Of a DNA stretch of 35,853 bases, positions 1 to 9,713 are shown piece by piece. The notes beneath the pieces were generated by a model, which was given only the letters and a program-made list of their open reading frames with translations, had not been told where the DNA came from and made no database searches. The translations under genes and the position numbers were made by a program. This DNA comes from Anaerolineae bacterium (lineage in GTDB: Bacteria; Chloroflexota; Anaerolineae; JAFGEY01), in NCBI GenBank assembly GCA_016929775.1, contig JAFGIE010000111.1:1-35853 (forward strand). Reading direction: 5' to 3'. Position 1 is the stretch's first letter. Each line of letters begins with the position of its first letter.

Positions 1-561
1 CTGTGCGCGGTCAGCTTTTTGCGGGTGATGGGCGAAGCGGTTCCACAGGCGTTCTTTAACGTGTACCTGGACGTGGACCTACACCTGCCGGCAGCACAGA
101 TCGGCCTCCTGGTCGGCGTGGGCCGCTTGCTGGCGGTGCCGGCGGGCCTATTCATGCCCTTCCTAGCGTGGCGATGGGGCAACGAGCGGACCGTGGTCCT
201 GGGCGCTCTGGGCGTGGCAGTGAGCCTGCTGCCCCTGTCGCTGATCCCACACTGGGCTGCGGCAGGCCTAGGGTACATGGCGCTGACGGCGATGGCAGCG
301 GTCGCCCGCGCAGCGTTCATCGTGTTCTCGATGGAGTCCGTGGCTCCTCGCTGGCAGGGCACACTGTCCGCGCTGACGACCATGGCTGCCTCAGTCAGCC
401 GGATCGCGACCTCGCTCGGGGCGGGATACACGGTCGACGAGATCGGCTACCGTGGGACGTTCCTGGCTGGCGCTGGGGTCACTGCGGCGGGCGCAATGCT
501 CTTCTGGGCGGCGTTTTGCCGTCGGCGATGCGGGACGCACAGCACAAACAGCGCGCCCTAG
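1..561 (+). CDS. MFS transporter, C-terminal part (5' end outside window)
   Basis: The frame is open from the first base of the window, so the N-terminal part is missing. The visible ~187 residues are strongly hydrophobic and fall into about five or six membrane spans separated by short loops, with a cytoplasmic-loop-like segment (FLAWRWGNERTVVLGAL) and a small polar tail after the last span. This pattern fits the second half of a 12-span major facilitator superfamily transporter, which would move a small solute across the inner membrane. No residue pattern identifies the substrate. It is the only plus-strand gene here and converges with the arylsulfotransferase-like gene, with only 8 nt between the stop codons, so it is not part of the eCIS gene train. 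No terminator hairpin fits between the two stops. Confidence 0.8.
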   Translation: MCAVSFLRVMGEAVPQAFFNVYLDVDLHLPAAQIGLLVGVGRLLAVPAGLFMPFLAWRWGNERTVVLGALGVAVSLLPLSLIPHWAAAGLGYMALTAMAAVARAAFIVFSMESVAPRWQGTLSALTTMAASVSRIATSLGAGYTVDEIGYRGTFLAGAGVTAAGAMLFWAAFCRRRCGTHSTNSAP

Positions 562-569
562 AAGTACCG

Positions 570-1664
570 TCACCCTGTGGAGCGCCCGATCAGCGCCTGA
601 ACCTGCCCAGGCGTGTAGCGCAGGCAGCGATAGATCGCCATGGCGCCCGGTTCACGGTGCGGACTGCGGTAGTCCCACACGACTTCCCCGTCGGGCGTGA
701 CTTCAAAGAGGTGACACTCGCTTCCCTCGCAAATCAGCGTGTTCCCATTCGGCAGCCGCTGTGCGCCCGAGATGTACCTGCTGAGGAACGTCTCCGGTGG
801 GTCGGCGACGTACGACCACTCGACGACGCCGGTCAGCGGGTCGAGCTCGATCACGCGCGAATACCCGCGCAGGGTGCCGTTGTCGAACAGCAGGATGTTG
901 CCATTGGGCAGCACGTGTGGCTTGTGCTGCCCGTCGATCTCGCCAGGTCCCCACGCCCAGACGATGGCGCCCGTCTCGCGATCGATCACGCCGATCACGT
1001 CGAGGCTGCGGTAGCTAAAGACGATGTTGCCGGGCCTGAAGCGCACGGGTCCGCCGCGGGCACTCTCGCGTTCGGCGGTCGCGTTGGCGGGAACGATCTG
1101 GCAGGTGTTGTTGTGGGCCCAGTCGAACGAGAACTCGCCGCGGATGCGCTCCTGAACGTGCGCCCAGGCCCGGGCCGACAGGAGGCGGCGCAGATCGTCG
1201 AGGTGCTCCTCCCCACGCCACTCCCAGACCAGCTCAAAGCCTGGCGTGACCTCGATCATGTACGGATTGCGCTTGAGCCCGGGCCCAAGCGCCGGCACCA
1301 TGTAGTCGTCGATCGTGTGAAGGAGCAAGTTGCCGCTCTCCAGCACCTGGAAGTCGTGATCGATACGGCAGTGGTAATGCCACAGCAGGTTGCTGTCTGG
1401 ATCGAGCGCCCGGATGCCCGCCTCCTCGATCCGCGAGCGGTCACGCGTGGGATAGACCAGCGTGCCATCGGGAAGGAGCCGGCAGAACGACTGCTGCGCC
1501 GTGTGGGTGACCCACTCGTGCACAGTCCGGCCCTCCATGTCGATCAGGTAGATGTGGCCCGCACCGCTGGCGGAGTGGCGGACATCCTCAACCGTATGGC
1601 AGAAGAGCGTGTAGCCGTGCCAACAGCGGGACGGCACAAAGGTACGGACCCCGAGCTCGTTCAT
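570..1664 (-). CDS. Arylsulfotransferase (ASST)-like beta-propeller protein
   Basis: This 364-residue protein has the repeated blade signature of the ASST family: LPDGTLVY, LESGNLLLHT, LPNGNILLFDNG and LPNGNTLIC, each followed by a Val/Trp-rich strand. Family enzymes transfer sulfate between phenolic esters through an active-site histidine. His and Asp residues in conserved-looking settings are at 102-104 (DHD), 182-184 (WAH) and 247-250 (HKPH), but I cannot say which one is catalytic. There is no signal peptide, unlike periplasmic ASST of enterobacteria. The ATG at 1664 is chosen because it overlaps the stop of the upstream giant gene (ATGA) and has a strong GAGGAGGAAAG site about 7 nt before it; upstream in-frame codons lie within the previous gene. 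Function may be purely structural; family assignment is firmer than activity. Confidence 0.8.
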   Translation of the reverse strand: MNELGVRTFVPSRCWHGYTLFCHTVEDVRHSASGAGHIYLIDMEGRTVHEWVTHTAQQSFCRLLPDGTLVYPTRDRSRIEEAGIRALDPDSNLLWHYHCRIDHDFQVLESGNLLLHTIDDYMVPALGPGLKRNPYMIEVTPGFELVWEWRGEEHLDDLRRLLSARAWAHVQERIRGEFSFDWAHNNTCQIVPANATAERESARGGPVRFRPGNIVFSYRSLDVIGVIDRETGAIVWAWGPGEIDGQHKPHVLPNGNILLFDNGTLRGYSRVIELDPLTGVVEWSYVADPPETFLSRYISGAQRLPNGNTLICEGSECHLFEVTPDGEVVWDYRSPHREPGAMAIYRCLRYTPGQVQALIGRSTG

Positions 1665-4600
1665 TGCGTCTTTCCTCCTCTGCGTCTCCGCTGCACGTGC
1701 GCGCACTCCGCCCAGGTCGCGCCCCACGTGACTGCGAACAGGACGGCGGCGCCGGTCGAGATGGCGCGCAGCGTGCTCGCACCCACGCTGGCGGCTACCA
1801 CCGTGATCGAGACCGTGCTCGTCCCGCTGTCCTCCGCTGGTCCGCCGCTGTTGCCCTGGTCGTTCGCACGGATCGCGAGTTCGGCGGGGCCGACATAGTT
1901 GAGCGCGGGCTCAAAGGCCATGCCGTCCAGCGCTGCATTGGCGTTGGCTAGGCTTGCCGTAAAGCTCGTCAGCGTGTCCGAGATCCCGTCGCCCTCGCTG
2001 AACGTGAGGCCCGTGGTGCCACTGAGCGTGATCGTGCCGCTGATGGCGGTCAGCGTGACCGAGATGCTCCCATCGCCGGCGTCTACGTCCGAGACCGCGA
2101 CTGCGTTACCGTTGGCCTCGGAGAAGACGAGCAGCGTGTTGGAGACGACCGTCTGCGCACCAGGCACGATCGTCACGGGCGGGTCATTGGCCGCGCTGAC
2201 GGTGACGGTGCAGACCGCGACGTTGCTGAGGGCCTCCCCGTCATCGGCGACAAACTGCACGTACCGCTCGCCCTCGGTTGGGTCCTGGGACGCGTTCTGA
2301 TAGGTCACCGTCTGAAGGGCATTCTGGTAGACTGCAGGGCTCGCGTTGCCAGAGATGGTCAACACGCCTCCCACGGCGACCACGGTGAGACCGCCCGATG
2401 GGGTCGCCGCCAGCACCTCCTCGGCGCCGTCCTGGAGGTTGGCAATCGTCACGGTCAGGCGGACGAGCTCCTCGTCCTTGTCCCTGTCCGTCAGCTTGCC
2501 CTTGTCCGCGAGGAGCACGGGCGGGTCGTCCTCCGCGTACGCAGCGGTGGTGTTCACGTTCTGGCCTTGGCCGAGCTGCAGCTCCGGCGGATCGTTGACA
2601 GAGAGCACGGTGATGGTGACGGTGGCGATGTTTGACGGGAGTTCCCCGTCGTGAGCGCGATAGGTGAACGTGACGTCGCCGGAGAACTCGGCAGCTGGCG
2701 TATAGACAAAGGACCCGTCGACCGCAAACGCCAGGTCACCCGTGGCGGGCCCAGTGACCAGCGCCGCAGTGAGCGTGTCGGTCTGGTCGATGTCTCGGTC
2801 ATTGTAGAGCACGCGCTTCGCTTCGAGCGTCACTTCGAGCACGGTGTCTTCGTTGGTCGTGTAGCTGTCGTCGTAGGCGATCGGCGCGTCGTTGAGGCCC
2901 TCGACGCTGACCGTCACGGTGCCTACGCCCTCGCCCCCATCGTCATCCACGATGGTGTAGGTCCAGACCGCATCGTCGGTCTCGCCCTGTGCGAGGTAGT
3001 CAAAGTCGTGCTCCGGATCGTAGCCAAAGATGCCGTCGCCTTCGTAGGTGAGAGACCCGGATGTTGGCTCCGTGTACGACACCAGCGTGGGGACCCAATC
3101 GTCATCGTCGGGGTCGATGTCGTTCGTAAGGACATCAGTCGTCATCAACGCGACGCCCTGGGTGGTGGTAAAGAGGTCGGGCCCGGCGATCGGCGGGTAA
3201 TTGACGACAAAGTCCGCGGTATCGGTGTTGTTGCCTGGGCGCGCGTCGCCGGCGACGCCGCCCGTCGCCTGGTTGGTGATGATGCTCCCGGCGCTCGCTG
3301 TGACCTTGACCTGGATCGTCAGCGTCGCAGCCTCGCCGAGGTCGAGGTCCCCGGCTTGCCACACGCCCGTCCCCGCGTTGTAGGCTCCGCCCGGGCTCGA
3401 AGACTGGTAGCTGGTGCCGCTCGGGAGCGTGTCGGTGACGAGGATGCCGGTGAGCGCGATCAGGCCTGTGTTGCGCACGCCGATGGTGTAGGTGATGATG
3501 TCGTCCTGGTTGGGCCTGAGCACATCGACTGACTTTTCCACCGAGATGTCGATCGGCCTGAGGGCGCTGCGGTAGATCTCGCCGCCGGCGGCATAGACCA
3601 CGTACTCGCCGTTGGCGCTCAGCGAGGGGTGCAGCGGGGCATCGGGCCCCACAGGCGGGAGGCGATAGTAGCCGCTCGTCGGGTCATTCGTGATGTGGAA
3701 GCGCAGTTCCTGGGCATGCACGTACACCACGCGAGCGCCGTCGGCGCTGATCACCGGTTGGCTGTTGCCGCCGCCACTGGTGATCGTGAACGGCTCACCG
3801 ACATTGAGGTCCGCATCGACGTCGACAAGCCAGACGTCCCCGTCGCGCAGGAAGGCGAGACGGGTGCCTGTGTAGGTCAGCGAGGGCGCCAGGCTGTCGG
3901 TCTCCGAGTCGGTCACCTGGCGGACGGTGTAGGTCCCTGACGCGTCGATCTCGGCGACAAACACCTCAAAGCTGCCGTCCTCGTCCGAGATGTAGGCGAC
4001 GCGTTCGCCGTTGCCGCTGATCGCCGGCTGCGCGTTGACGATCTGTGCCGTGCTGCTGGTGACCTGCGTAAAGCCGGCGTTCCCGGAGCGGGAGACCGTG
4101 GCAACGACGACCTCTAGGTTGCGGTCGCTGTTCTCGCCGCCACCGAGCGAACGGTCCGAGAGGAAGGCAACGCGCGTGCCGCTGTGGTCGATGGAGGGGT
4201 AGATGTTGACGCCGCCCTCGCTCACGGTCACCGCGAAGAGGCTGGCGCGCGGCGCATCGTACAAAAAGATCTCAAAGTTGCCATCGGCGTTCTCGCCTGC
4301 TGCGTCCTGATCCGAGAAGAACGCGACGCGACTGCCGTCGTCGTTCACGACGGGCCCAAGGTTGAACCCACCGAGGATCGTGCCCGTAGAGGAGCTGATC
4401 TGCGTGTACGATACCCCGCCGCTGGGCTGGACCTCGGCGACAAAGGCCTCGATGTTGCCGTCCGGGTTCGCAAAACCCCCCGCGCAGCCATAGTTTCTGC
4501 CTCCCAGCGATGGCTCGCGCTCGCACCAGTCGGATGCCGCATGCGTATCGTCCGCGCGCTGCAAAGAGTCCGTACCCAGGGCAGGCGCCGATGGGTTCGC

Positions 4601-7600
4601 CCCGACCGGGCTGTCCCAGTGCGTCCCCGTTGGGGGAAGTGTGTCTGATTCGCCCCACCGCACAAAGTCGACGCCGAGATCGTGCGCGTCATAGAGGGCG
4701 GCGGACCCGTCGATCGCCGTAGCCCAGTCGACGCTGACCGGTCGCGTGATGTACCCGCCGGCAGGCAAGGTGGCGCCCGCCTCGAACTCATCCGTGATCA
4801 CGCCGGATGGGAGCTGGATCTTGTAGCTCATGCCGCCCAGTTCGACGAGCTGCGTGCCATGGTTGTAGAACTCGATCGCGTTGGGGGCGATCTCGTTGAT
4901 CACGACCCTCGGGACGGACTGCCGAGCGCCACACATGCTCAGGAACCTGCCCATGGTGTTCTCGCGCAGCGCGGGCGCCATGGCCTCAAAGGGGAAGGCG
5001 AGGAAGAGGGTGCGGTAGTGCTGACTCGTGGCGACCCTGTACACGCCTGCCACATTTCCGACCGAGGCGTCATAGGACCCATAGAACGCCGCGGTTGCAT
5101 CGCCCGATGGGCTGACCCAGTCGGCCCAGTTCTCGATGTAGCCGTTGTCGAGCGAGAAGCTCAGCGGCAAAGGCGCGCTCTCGAACGCGCTTCCCGGGAC
5201 GCCCTGGACCCACGTGTACTTGCCGTCTTGAACGACGGCGTCCGCGCCCAGGACCTCGCGGGCGAAGGCGGTGAGCCCGTGGCTATAGATGTAGTCCTGG
5301 CTGCTGAGGAATAGGCACCGGGGGTAGTCGCCGGTCGCGCCGAGCAGAAACTCCCCTAAGGCAGCCTCCCCGGATGCCCCCGGGCCCGCAGCGCGGCGGC
5401 GCCACTCGTCTCCCGAGAACCAGATCACGACCTGACGCGCTGCCAGATCTGCAGCAGTCGGCTCCCGGTCGCTGTTCCTCGTGTCAAACAGGTCGTACTG
5501 GTAGAGTGCTGCGTCGAGCAAGCTCTGATAGTAGGCCCGCACGTCGGGCCGGTCGTCGTCGTCGTCGACGAGGAGAACCGGCGCGATCGTGCTGTAGCGG
5601 AAGGTAGAAGATCCCTCGCCCATATCGCCCGTCGACCAAAAGGCGACCGTGTTGCCATCGCCGCTGATCGCCGGCTCTGCGTGGACCCCCGGGGCGGTCT
5701 CGGTGAGGGGGCCCTCGGCTGGCGGGCTGGCGAGTACGCCGGTCTGCACCAGGGAGACGCGCGTGGCTGCGGTTTCCACCCCGCCCGCGCCGCCCTGCAG
5801 GCTGACGCCGAGGTGATGGACAAAGAGCTGTGTCCCGGGCGCCTCGGCGGGGGATAGTGGCTCGCCGCCGGGGACAAGTTCTGGCGCTGCGTCATCGTCC
5901 CACGACGCCGTCCCGTCCTGCGTGACGGAGGACGTGCCCTCTACCACGCCAGCGGCAGCGGATGCCGCGCTTGAAGGCTTGTAGTTCCTATACACCAACG
6001 GCAGGTAGACGTCAGACGCACCGGTGCCGACGCGGAGCTGCACCGACGCGGTCACGGTCCGCGGCTCCTCGGGACAGGGGACGGAGGTGACGCCCATCCG
6101 GACGAGATAGCTACCGTTGTTGGTGAAGGTGTGCTGGACGCGCTGTCCCTGGCGGGTGGTGCCATCGCCAAAGTCCCAGGTGTAGGTGAGCTGCCCGGTG
6201 CCGCGCAGCACCGTGCCGCTGAATTCGAGCTTCTCGCCCGGATCGGGACCTGGCGTGCCGCCCACCGGGTCCACGATCCGATAGCCGATCGCCGGCGATT
6301 CGGGCCAGATGCAGCTTGTGGCGCGCACGCGGAAGGGCGGGCTGACCGCATAGGAGGTGGCGCGCTGGACAGGGCCGTAGATCGGCGCGTCGGAGACGCC
6401 GATCCGAAAGTAGGCGTTGTCGCTGATGCCGATATCGGCCCCCGCGTCCCATTTGAAGACCTCCTTCACGCCCAAGAGGCTCGCCATGAGCGCCGTGGTC
6501 GGCGGTTCGGCTTCCTTCGCGACCTCCCAGGTCACGCCGTCCAGCGAGTACTCGTACGTCGTGCTGATGACTTTGATCCCGCTCCCCGTACGATCGGCGC
6601 CAAATACCTCGTAGTCGATCGCGACGACGTGCGTGAGGAGCTCTGCGGAGGAAAAGCCGTAGGCGTCGGGGGTCTCTCCAGGACGGGAGATGGCAAGGTA
6701 GGGGGAGCTGTGCGGCAGCGGCATCGCCGGGGTAGGGGAAGGCCACAGCAGGTGGGCTGGCGCAGCGTTGCTGTTCTCATACACGCCGTTCGCTTCGCCA
6801 CTCACCGCGAGGTCCAGGTCGCCGTCCCTGTCCCGATCGCCCCACGCGACGTCGGTGGTCCGCGCCGCGTCCTGCGAGGTCCACAGCCAGACGAGGCGCG
6901 GCAGGCCCGGGCTGCTCTCCAGGTTGCCGTAGACCTGGTTGGGCTCGCCGTCGTTGCCAACCGCCAGGTCCGGATCGCCGTCATTGTCCCAGTCTCCCCA
7001 GGCAAGCGACGTGGTCTTGCTGTACACGTCCGACCCGGGAAGGACAGTGCACGCGAATGAGTTGCCCACATTCTCGCAGACCCAGTTCTCGGCGCCATAG
7101 TTGCCGATCGCCAGGTCGAGGCGCCCATCCCGGCTAAAGTCCGCCCAGGCGATGCTGCGCGTCGAGTCAGACCGGGACGAGGTCCACACGAGCCTGAAGG
7201 TCTTGTCTCCCAGGTTCTGGTAGACGCGGTTGCGTCCCTCGTTCGCGACGGCGATGTCGAGGTACCCGTCGCTGTTATAGTCGCCCCAGGCAACGGCATA
7301 GGTGTCATCCGACTCGGGCGACTGCCAGGCGGGCGTAGCGGCGAGCAGCGCGCCCGCGCCGAGGTTGTGCGCGTTCACATACAGCGCGTTTCGTCCCTCC
7401 CAGCCAACCAGCAGGTCGAGGTCTCCGTCGCCCTCGACGTCGCCCCACGCGAGGCTGCGGACGGGCGCAGGCGCATCAACCTGCCACGGCGGTTCGGTGA
7501 GCTTGGTGTCAGTGTAGTAGCGGAGGTAGGTGAGGGTCCCTACAGCGGCGTCCAGCTCAAAGTCTGCGTTCACGTCGCCGAACGCCACGTGCGCGCCGGG

Positions 7601-9661
7601 GTTGTAGGCTGTCGACTGTTGTGAGAGCGAGAACTCGCCGTCCTGGTTGAGATAGAGCCAGGCACGCGCGCTTGCTTCGGTCAGCCCGCCGCCGAAGAGC
7701 AGATCCAGGTAGCCGTTGTCGTCCACATCTCCCCACGCCACGCTGCTGGCTTGTGCGAGCCCGTTCACAGCCCGCAGCTGGGTGCTCAGGGCGGGGGCAA
7801 AGGAGGTAAAGAGCAGGCTGGCGCCATCGCGGTGCCCAAGCGATAGCTCCAGGTCGCCGTCGCCGTCCGCATCCGCTGCGGACGCCGCCCAGATCTGGCC
7901 CGGTGCGCTCTCTTTCGAGAGCACGAGGGCAGTGCCAAATGGGTTGCCGGGCACACCGGTGTTCAGAAAGATCCGGGGCGGCTTGTCGGAGACGGCGAGG
8001 TCGAGGTGCCCGTTCCGGTCAAAGTCCCCCCAGGTGATCCCGAGCGGAGTGTAGAATGCGTCCGTGCGCAGCTCGATCGCGGTCGAGGCAAAGCCCGACC
8101 CGCCTTCGTTGCGGTATACGCGGACCCGACCGTCGAGCGGATAGGCGGCGGCGAGGTCGAGGTAGCCGTCGCCGTCATAGTCACCCCACGAGAGGTCGTA
8201 GGGGAGAAAGGCGGTCGAGACGTCGACGACGATCGGGTTGCTGGTGTCGAGACTGCCCCCCGTGTTGCGGAAGACCAGGACGCGGTTGGGGAACTCGCCC
8301 AGGGCGAGGTCCAGTCTGCCGTCGTTGTTCATGTCGCCTGGCGCAACGTCTGCCGTCGCAGCAGTGCTCAGGCAGCGATAGTCAGTGCCGATCGTGCCCC
8401 CCGTGTTGGTGTACAGACGGGTCGCACAGACCGTGCTAATCGCGTTCGTCGTGGCGATCAGGTCCACCCTATCGCCAGGCGTGAACCTGCCGGGCTCGAC
8501 GCGGAGCAGCTGATAGTCAGAGCTGAACGTGTCATACTCTTCGAATGCGGTCCCGCTCGCGTTCAGCCGCAGCAAATAGTTCGTACCGGGGCTGGCGGCG
8601 CGGTTGTCGGTGCTCTCTCCGACGAGCACCAGCTCCAGGCTATCGCTGGTGGCGTCGAGGTCGGCCCAGCGGATGCCCAGCGTGTGTGTGGGGCAGGGCC
8701 CCGATGAGGGCCAGAACCGTTTCAGCACGCCGGACTCGTTCCGGTACACGGTGGCGCCAGCGGTGGAGCCCAGGGCGAGGTCCAGATCCCCGTCCCGGTC
8801 AAAGTCGCCCCAGTCGAGGCTGACCGTGCCGCCGAGGTCGGCGGAGAGCCAGGTGGGCACATCCGACAGGTCGAGCCCTCCGAGTGACTCAGCGCGGAAG
8901 CGGACCACGGTCTCGATCACGGGGCTCTCGTAGAAACCGATCTGCCCATCGTCACGCTCGTAAAAGACGTACGCTGCGTTGCGGAGCGTGGTCCCGTCGG
9001 CGAGACCGGAAGCGCGCGCTGAAAAGGTGACCGTCCTGGACTGATTCGCGCGAAGGGCGGGCTCCGGCGGATCCACGAGCTCATCCGTCTCCCACTCCCA
9101 GTCTGCCCTGTTGTGCACGGTGACGCTGACAGGCAGACCAAGAGGGGAGAGGACGACCTCTGTGGTGCCGGTGAGTACACAGGGGCGAATGCACTCGACG
9201 TTGTCGATCTGGACCTGCCCATCCTCGTCCCGAGGGAACTCGTCCCAGATGTGGAGGTGCTTGATGTCATGACCGGTGCGGTTGGAGACGACGAGCGTAT
9301 AGGTGATACGCTCCCCATTGTAGATGAACCCGCCGCTCCCAGAGGCGGACGATGCGTGCTTGGCGATGCTGAGGTCTGTGGCGGCGACGATCACCGCACC
9401 TTGAGCGAGGCGATCGAGGACCCACGCGGGTAGCGTGGGCGTCAGCGCAAACTGAGGGGAAAGGGACGAGGGCACGTGTGGCGGCTCAAGAGCGCTTGGC
9501 AGGGAGAACGCGGGAACTGACGGAGGGGCCACGCTCTCGGCGCGGCTTGATCCGCCAAGCAGGGCCATCGCGCCCAAGGTGAGGGCTAGGCCCGCCGCAA
9601 TGGCAGAGAGGGTCAGGAGCAGACCCAAGGGTGTGCGGGCGTTCGGGCGGCTCTTGTTCAC
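1661..9661 (-). CDS. Giant secreted multi-domain protein (FG-GAP/VCBS, PKD, lamin-tail, PD40, DUF11, cadherin-like)
   Basis: This 2,666-residue protein starts with a signal peptide (Arg-containing n-region, long Leu/Ala core, cut near residue 44). Domains in order: a DUF11-like segment (about 75-230); some 13 FG-GAP/VCBS-type repeats with a WGD-x-D-x-DG-x-LDLA core (about 270-960), whose Asp loops probably bind calcium; a PKD domain with WDFGDG (about 1137-1210); a YLPLVYRN motif; a VLLVDDDDD segment resembling a class-I glutamine-amidotransferase-like fold (about 1360-1520); a lamin-tail-like domain (VVINEIAPNAIEF, about 1585-1675); PD40/TolB-like repeats with SGDG or SADG turns; a second DUF11 (about 2040-2155); and cadherin-like/Ig repeats with NDAP and NDPP boundaries (about 2155-2490). 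It ends in a hydrophobic span and a RRRRGG tail, so it is probably displayed on the cell surface. The start is GTG with GAGGAGG just upstream. No enzyme site is evident. Confidence 0.85.
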   Translation of the reverse strand: MNKSRPNARTPLGLLLTLSAIAAGLALTLGAMALLGGSSRAESVAPPSVPAFSLPSALEPPHVPSSLSPQFALTPTLPAWVLDRLAQGAVIVAATDLSIAKHASSASGSGGFIYNGERITYTLVVSNRTGHDIKHLHIWDEFPRDEDGQVQIDNVECIRPCVLTGTTEVVLSPLGLPVSVTVHNRADWEWETDELVDPPEPALRANQSRTVTFSARASGLADGTTLRNAAYVFYERDDGQIGFYESPVIETVVRFRAESLGGLDLSDVPTWLSADLGGTVSLDWGDFDRDGDLDLALGSTAGATVYRNESGVLKRFWPSSGPCPTHTLGIRWADLDATSDSLELVLVGESTDNRAASPGTNYLLRLNASGTAFEEYDTFSSDYQLLRVEPGRFTPGDRVDLIATTNAISTVCATRLYTNTGGTIGTDYRCLSTAATADVAPGDMNNDGRLDLALGEFPNRVLVFRNTGGSLDTSNPIVVDVSTAFLPYDLSWGDYDGDGYLDLAAAYPLDGRVRVYRNEGGSGFASTAIELRTDAFYTPLGITWGDFDRNGHLDLAVSDKPPRIFLNTGVPGNPFGTALVLSKESAPGQIWAASAADADGDGDLELSLGHRDGASLLFTSFAPALSTQLRAVNGLAQASSVAWGDVDDNGYLDLLFGGGLTEASARAWLYLNQDGEFSLSQQSTAYNPGAHVAFGDVNADFELDAAVGTLTYLRYYTDTKLTEPPWQVDAPAPVRSLAWGDVEGDGDLDLLVGWEGRNALYVNAHNLGAGALLAATPAWQSPESDDTYAVAWGDYNSDGYLDIAVANEGRNRVYQNLGDKTFRLVWTSSRSDSTRSIAWADFSRDGRLDLAIGNYGAENWVCENVGNSFACTVLPGSDVYSKTTSLAWGDWDNDGDPDLAVGNDGEPNQVYGNLESSPGLPRLVWLWTSQDAARTTDVAWGDRDRDGDLDLAVSGEANGVYENSNAAPAHLLWPSPTPAMPLPHSSPYLAISRPGETPDAYGFSSAELLTHVVAIDYEVFGADRTGSGIKVISTTYEYSLDGVTWEVAKEAEPPTTALMASLLGVKEVFKWDAGADIGISDNAYFRIGVSDAPIYGPVQRATSYAVSPPFRVRATSCIWPESPAIGYRIVDPVGGTPGPDPGEKLEFSGTVLRGTGQLTYTWDFGDGTTRQGQRVQHTFTNNGSYLVRMGVTSVPCPEEPRTVTASVQLRVGTGASDVYLPLVYRNYKPSSAASAAAGVVEGTSSVTQDGTASWDDDAAPELVPGGEPLSPAEAPGTQLFVHHLGVSLQGGAGGVETAATRVSLVQTGVLASPPAEGPLTETAPGVHAEPAISGDGNTVAFWSTGDMGEGSSTFRYSTIAPVLLVDDDDDRPDVRAYYQSLLDAALYQYDLFDTRNSDREPTAADLAARQVVIWFSGDEWRRRAAGPGASGEAALGEFLLGATGDYPRCLFLSSQDYIYSHGLTAFAREVLGADAVVQDGKYTWVQGVPGSAFESAPLPLSFSLDNGYIENWADWVSPSGDATAAFYGSYDASVGNVAGVYRVATSQHYRTLFLAFPFEAMAPALRENTMGRFLSMCGARQSVPRVVINEIAPNAIEFYNHGTQLVELGGMSYKIQLPSGVITDEFEAGATLPAGGYITRPVSVDWATAIDGSAALYDAHDLGVDFVRWGESDTLPPTGTHWDSPVGANPSAPALGTDSLQRADDTHAASDWCEREPSLGGRNYGCAGGFANPDGNIEAFVAEVQPSGGVSYTQISSSTGTILGGFNLGPVVNDDGSRVAFFSDQDAAGENADGNFEIFLYDAPRASLFAVTVSEGGVNIYPSIDHSGTRVAFLSDRSLGGGENSDRNLEVVVATVSRSGNAGFTQVTSSTAQIVNAQPAISGNGERVAYISDEDGSFEVFVAEIDASGTYTVRQVTDSETDSLAPSLTYTGTRLAFLRDGDVWLVDVDADLNVGEPFTITSGGGNSQPVISADGARVVYVHAQELRFHITNDPTSGYYRLPPVGPDAPLHPSLSANGEYVVYAAGGEIYRSALRPIDISVEKSVDVLRPNQDDIITYTIGVRNTGLIALTGILVTDTLPSGTSYQSSSPGGAYNAGTGVWQAGDLDLGEAATLTIQVKVTASAGSIITNQATGGVAGDARPGNNTDTADFVVNYPPIAGPDLFTTTQGVALMTTDVLTNDIDPDDDDWVPTLVSYTEPTSGSLTYEGDGIFGYDPEHDFDYLAQGETDDAVWTYTIVDDDGGEGVGTVTVSVEGLNDAPIAYDDSYTTNEDTVLEVTLEAKRVLYNDRDIDQTDTLTAALVTGPATGDLAFAVDGSFVYTPAAEFSGDVTFTYRAHDGELPSNIATVTITVLSVNDPPELQLGQGQNVNTTAAYAEDDPPVLLADKGKLTDRDKDEELVRLTVTIANLQDGAEEVLAATPSGGLTVVAVGGVLTISGNASPAVYQNALQTVTYQNASQDPTEGERYVQFVADDGEALSNVAVCTVTVSAANDPPVTIVPGAQTVVSNTLLVFSEANGNAVAVSDVDAGDGSISVTLTAISGTITLSGTTGLTFSEGDGISDTLTSFTASLANANAALDGMAFEPALNYVGPAELAIRANDQGNSGGPAEDSGTSTVSITVVAASVGASTLRAISTGAAVLFAVTWGATWAECAHVQRRRRGGKTQ

Positions 9662-9713
9662 ACTTCCTCCTCAGCCCAGGCAGGCGGCAGTCCGCAGAGC
9701 GGGACAGCCACGC

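Noticed and set aside
168..1898. Long plus-strand frame of 576 codons crossing the MFS, ASST-like and giant gene ends
   Set aside because: It runs antisense to genes with clear family signatures, is rich in Arg, Gly and Ala as expected of shadow frames in GC-rich DNA, and has no recognisable domain.
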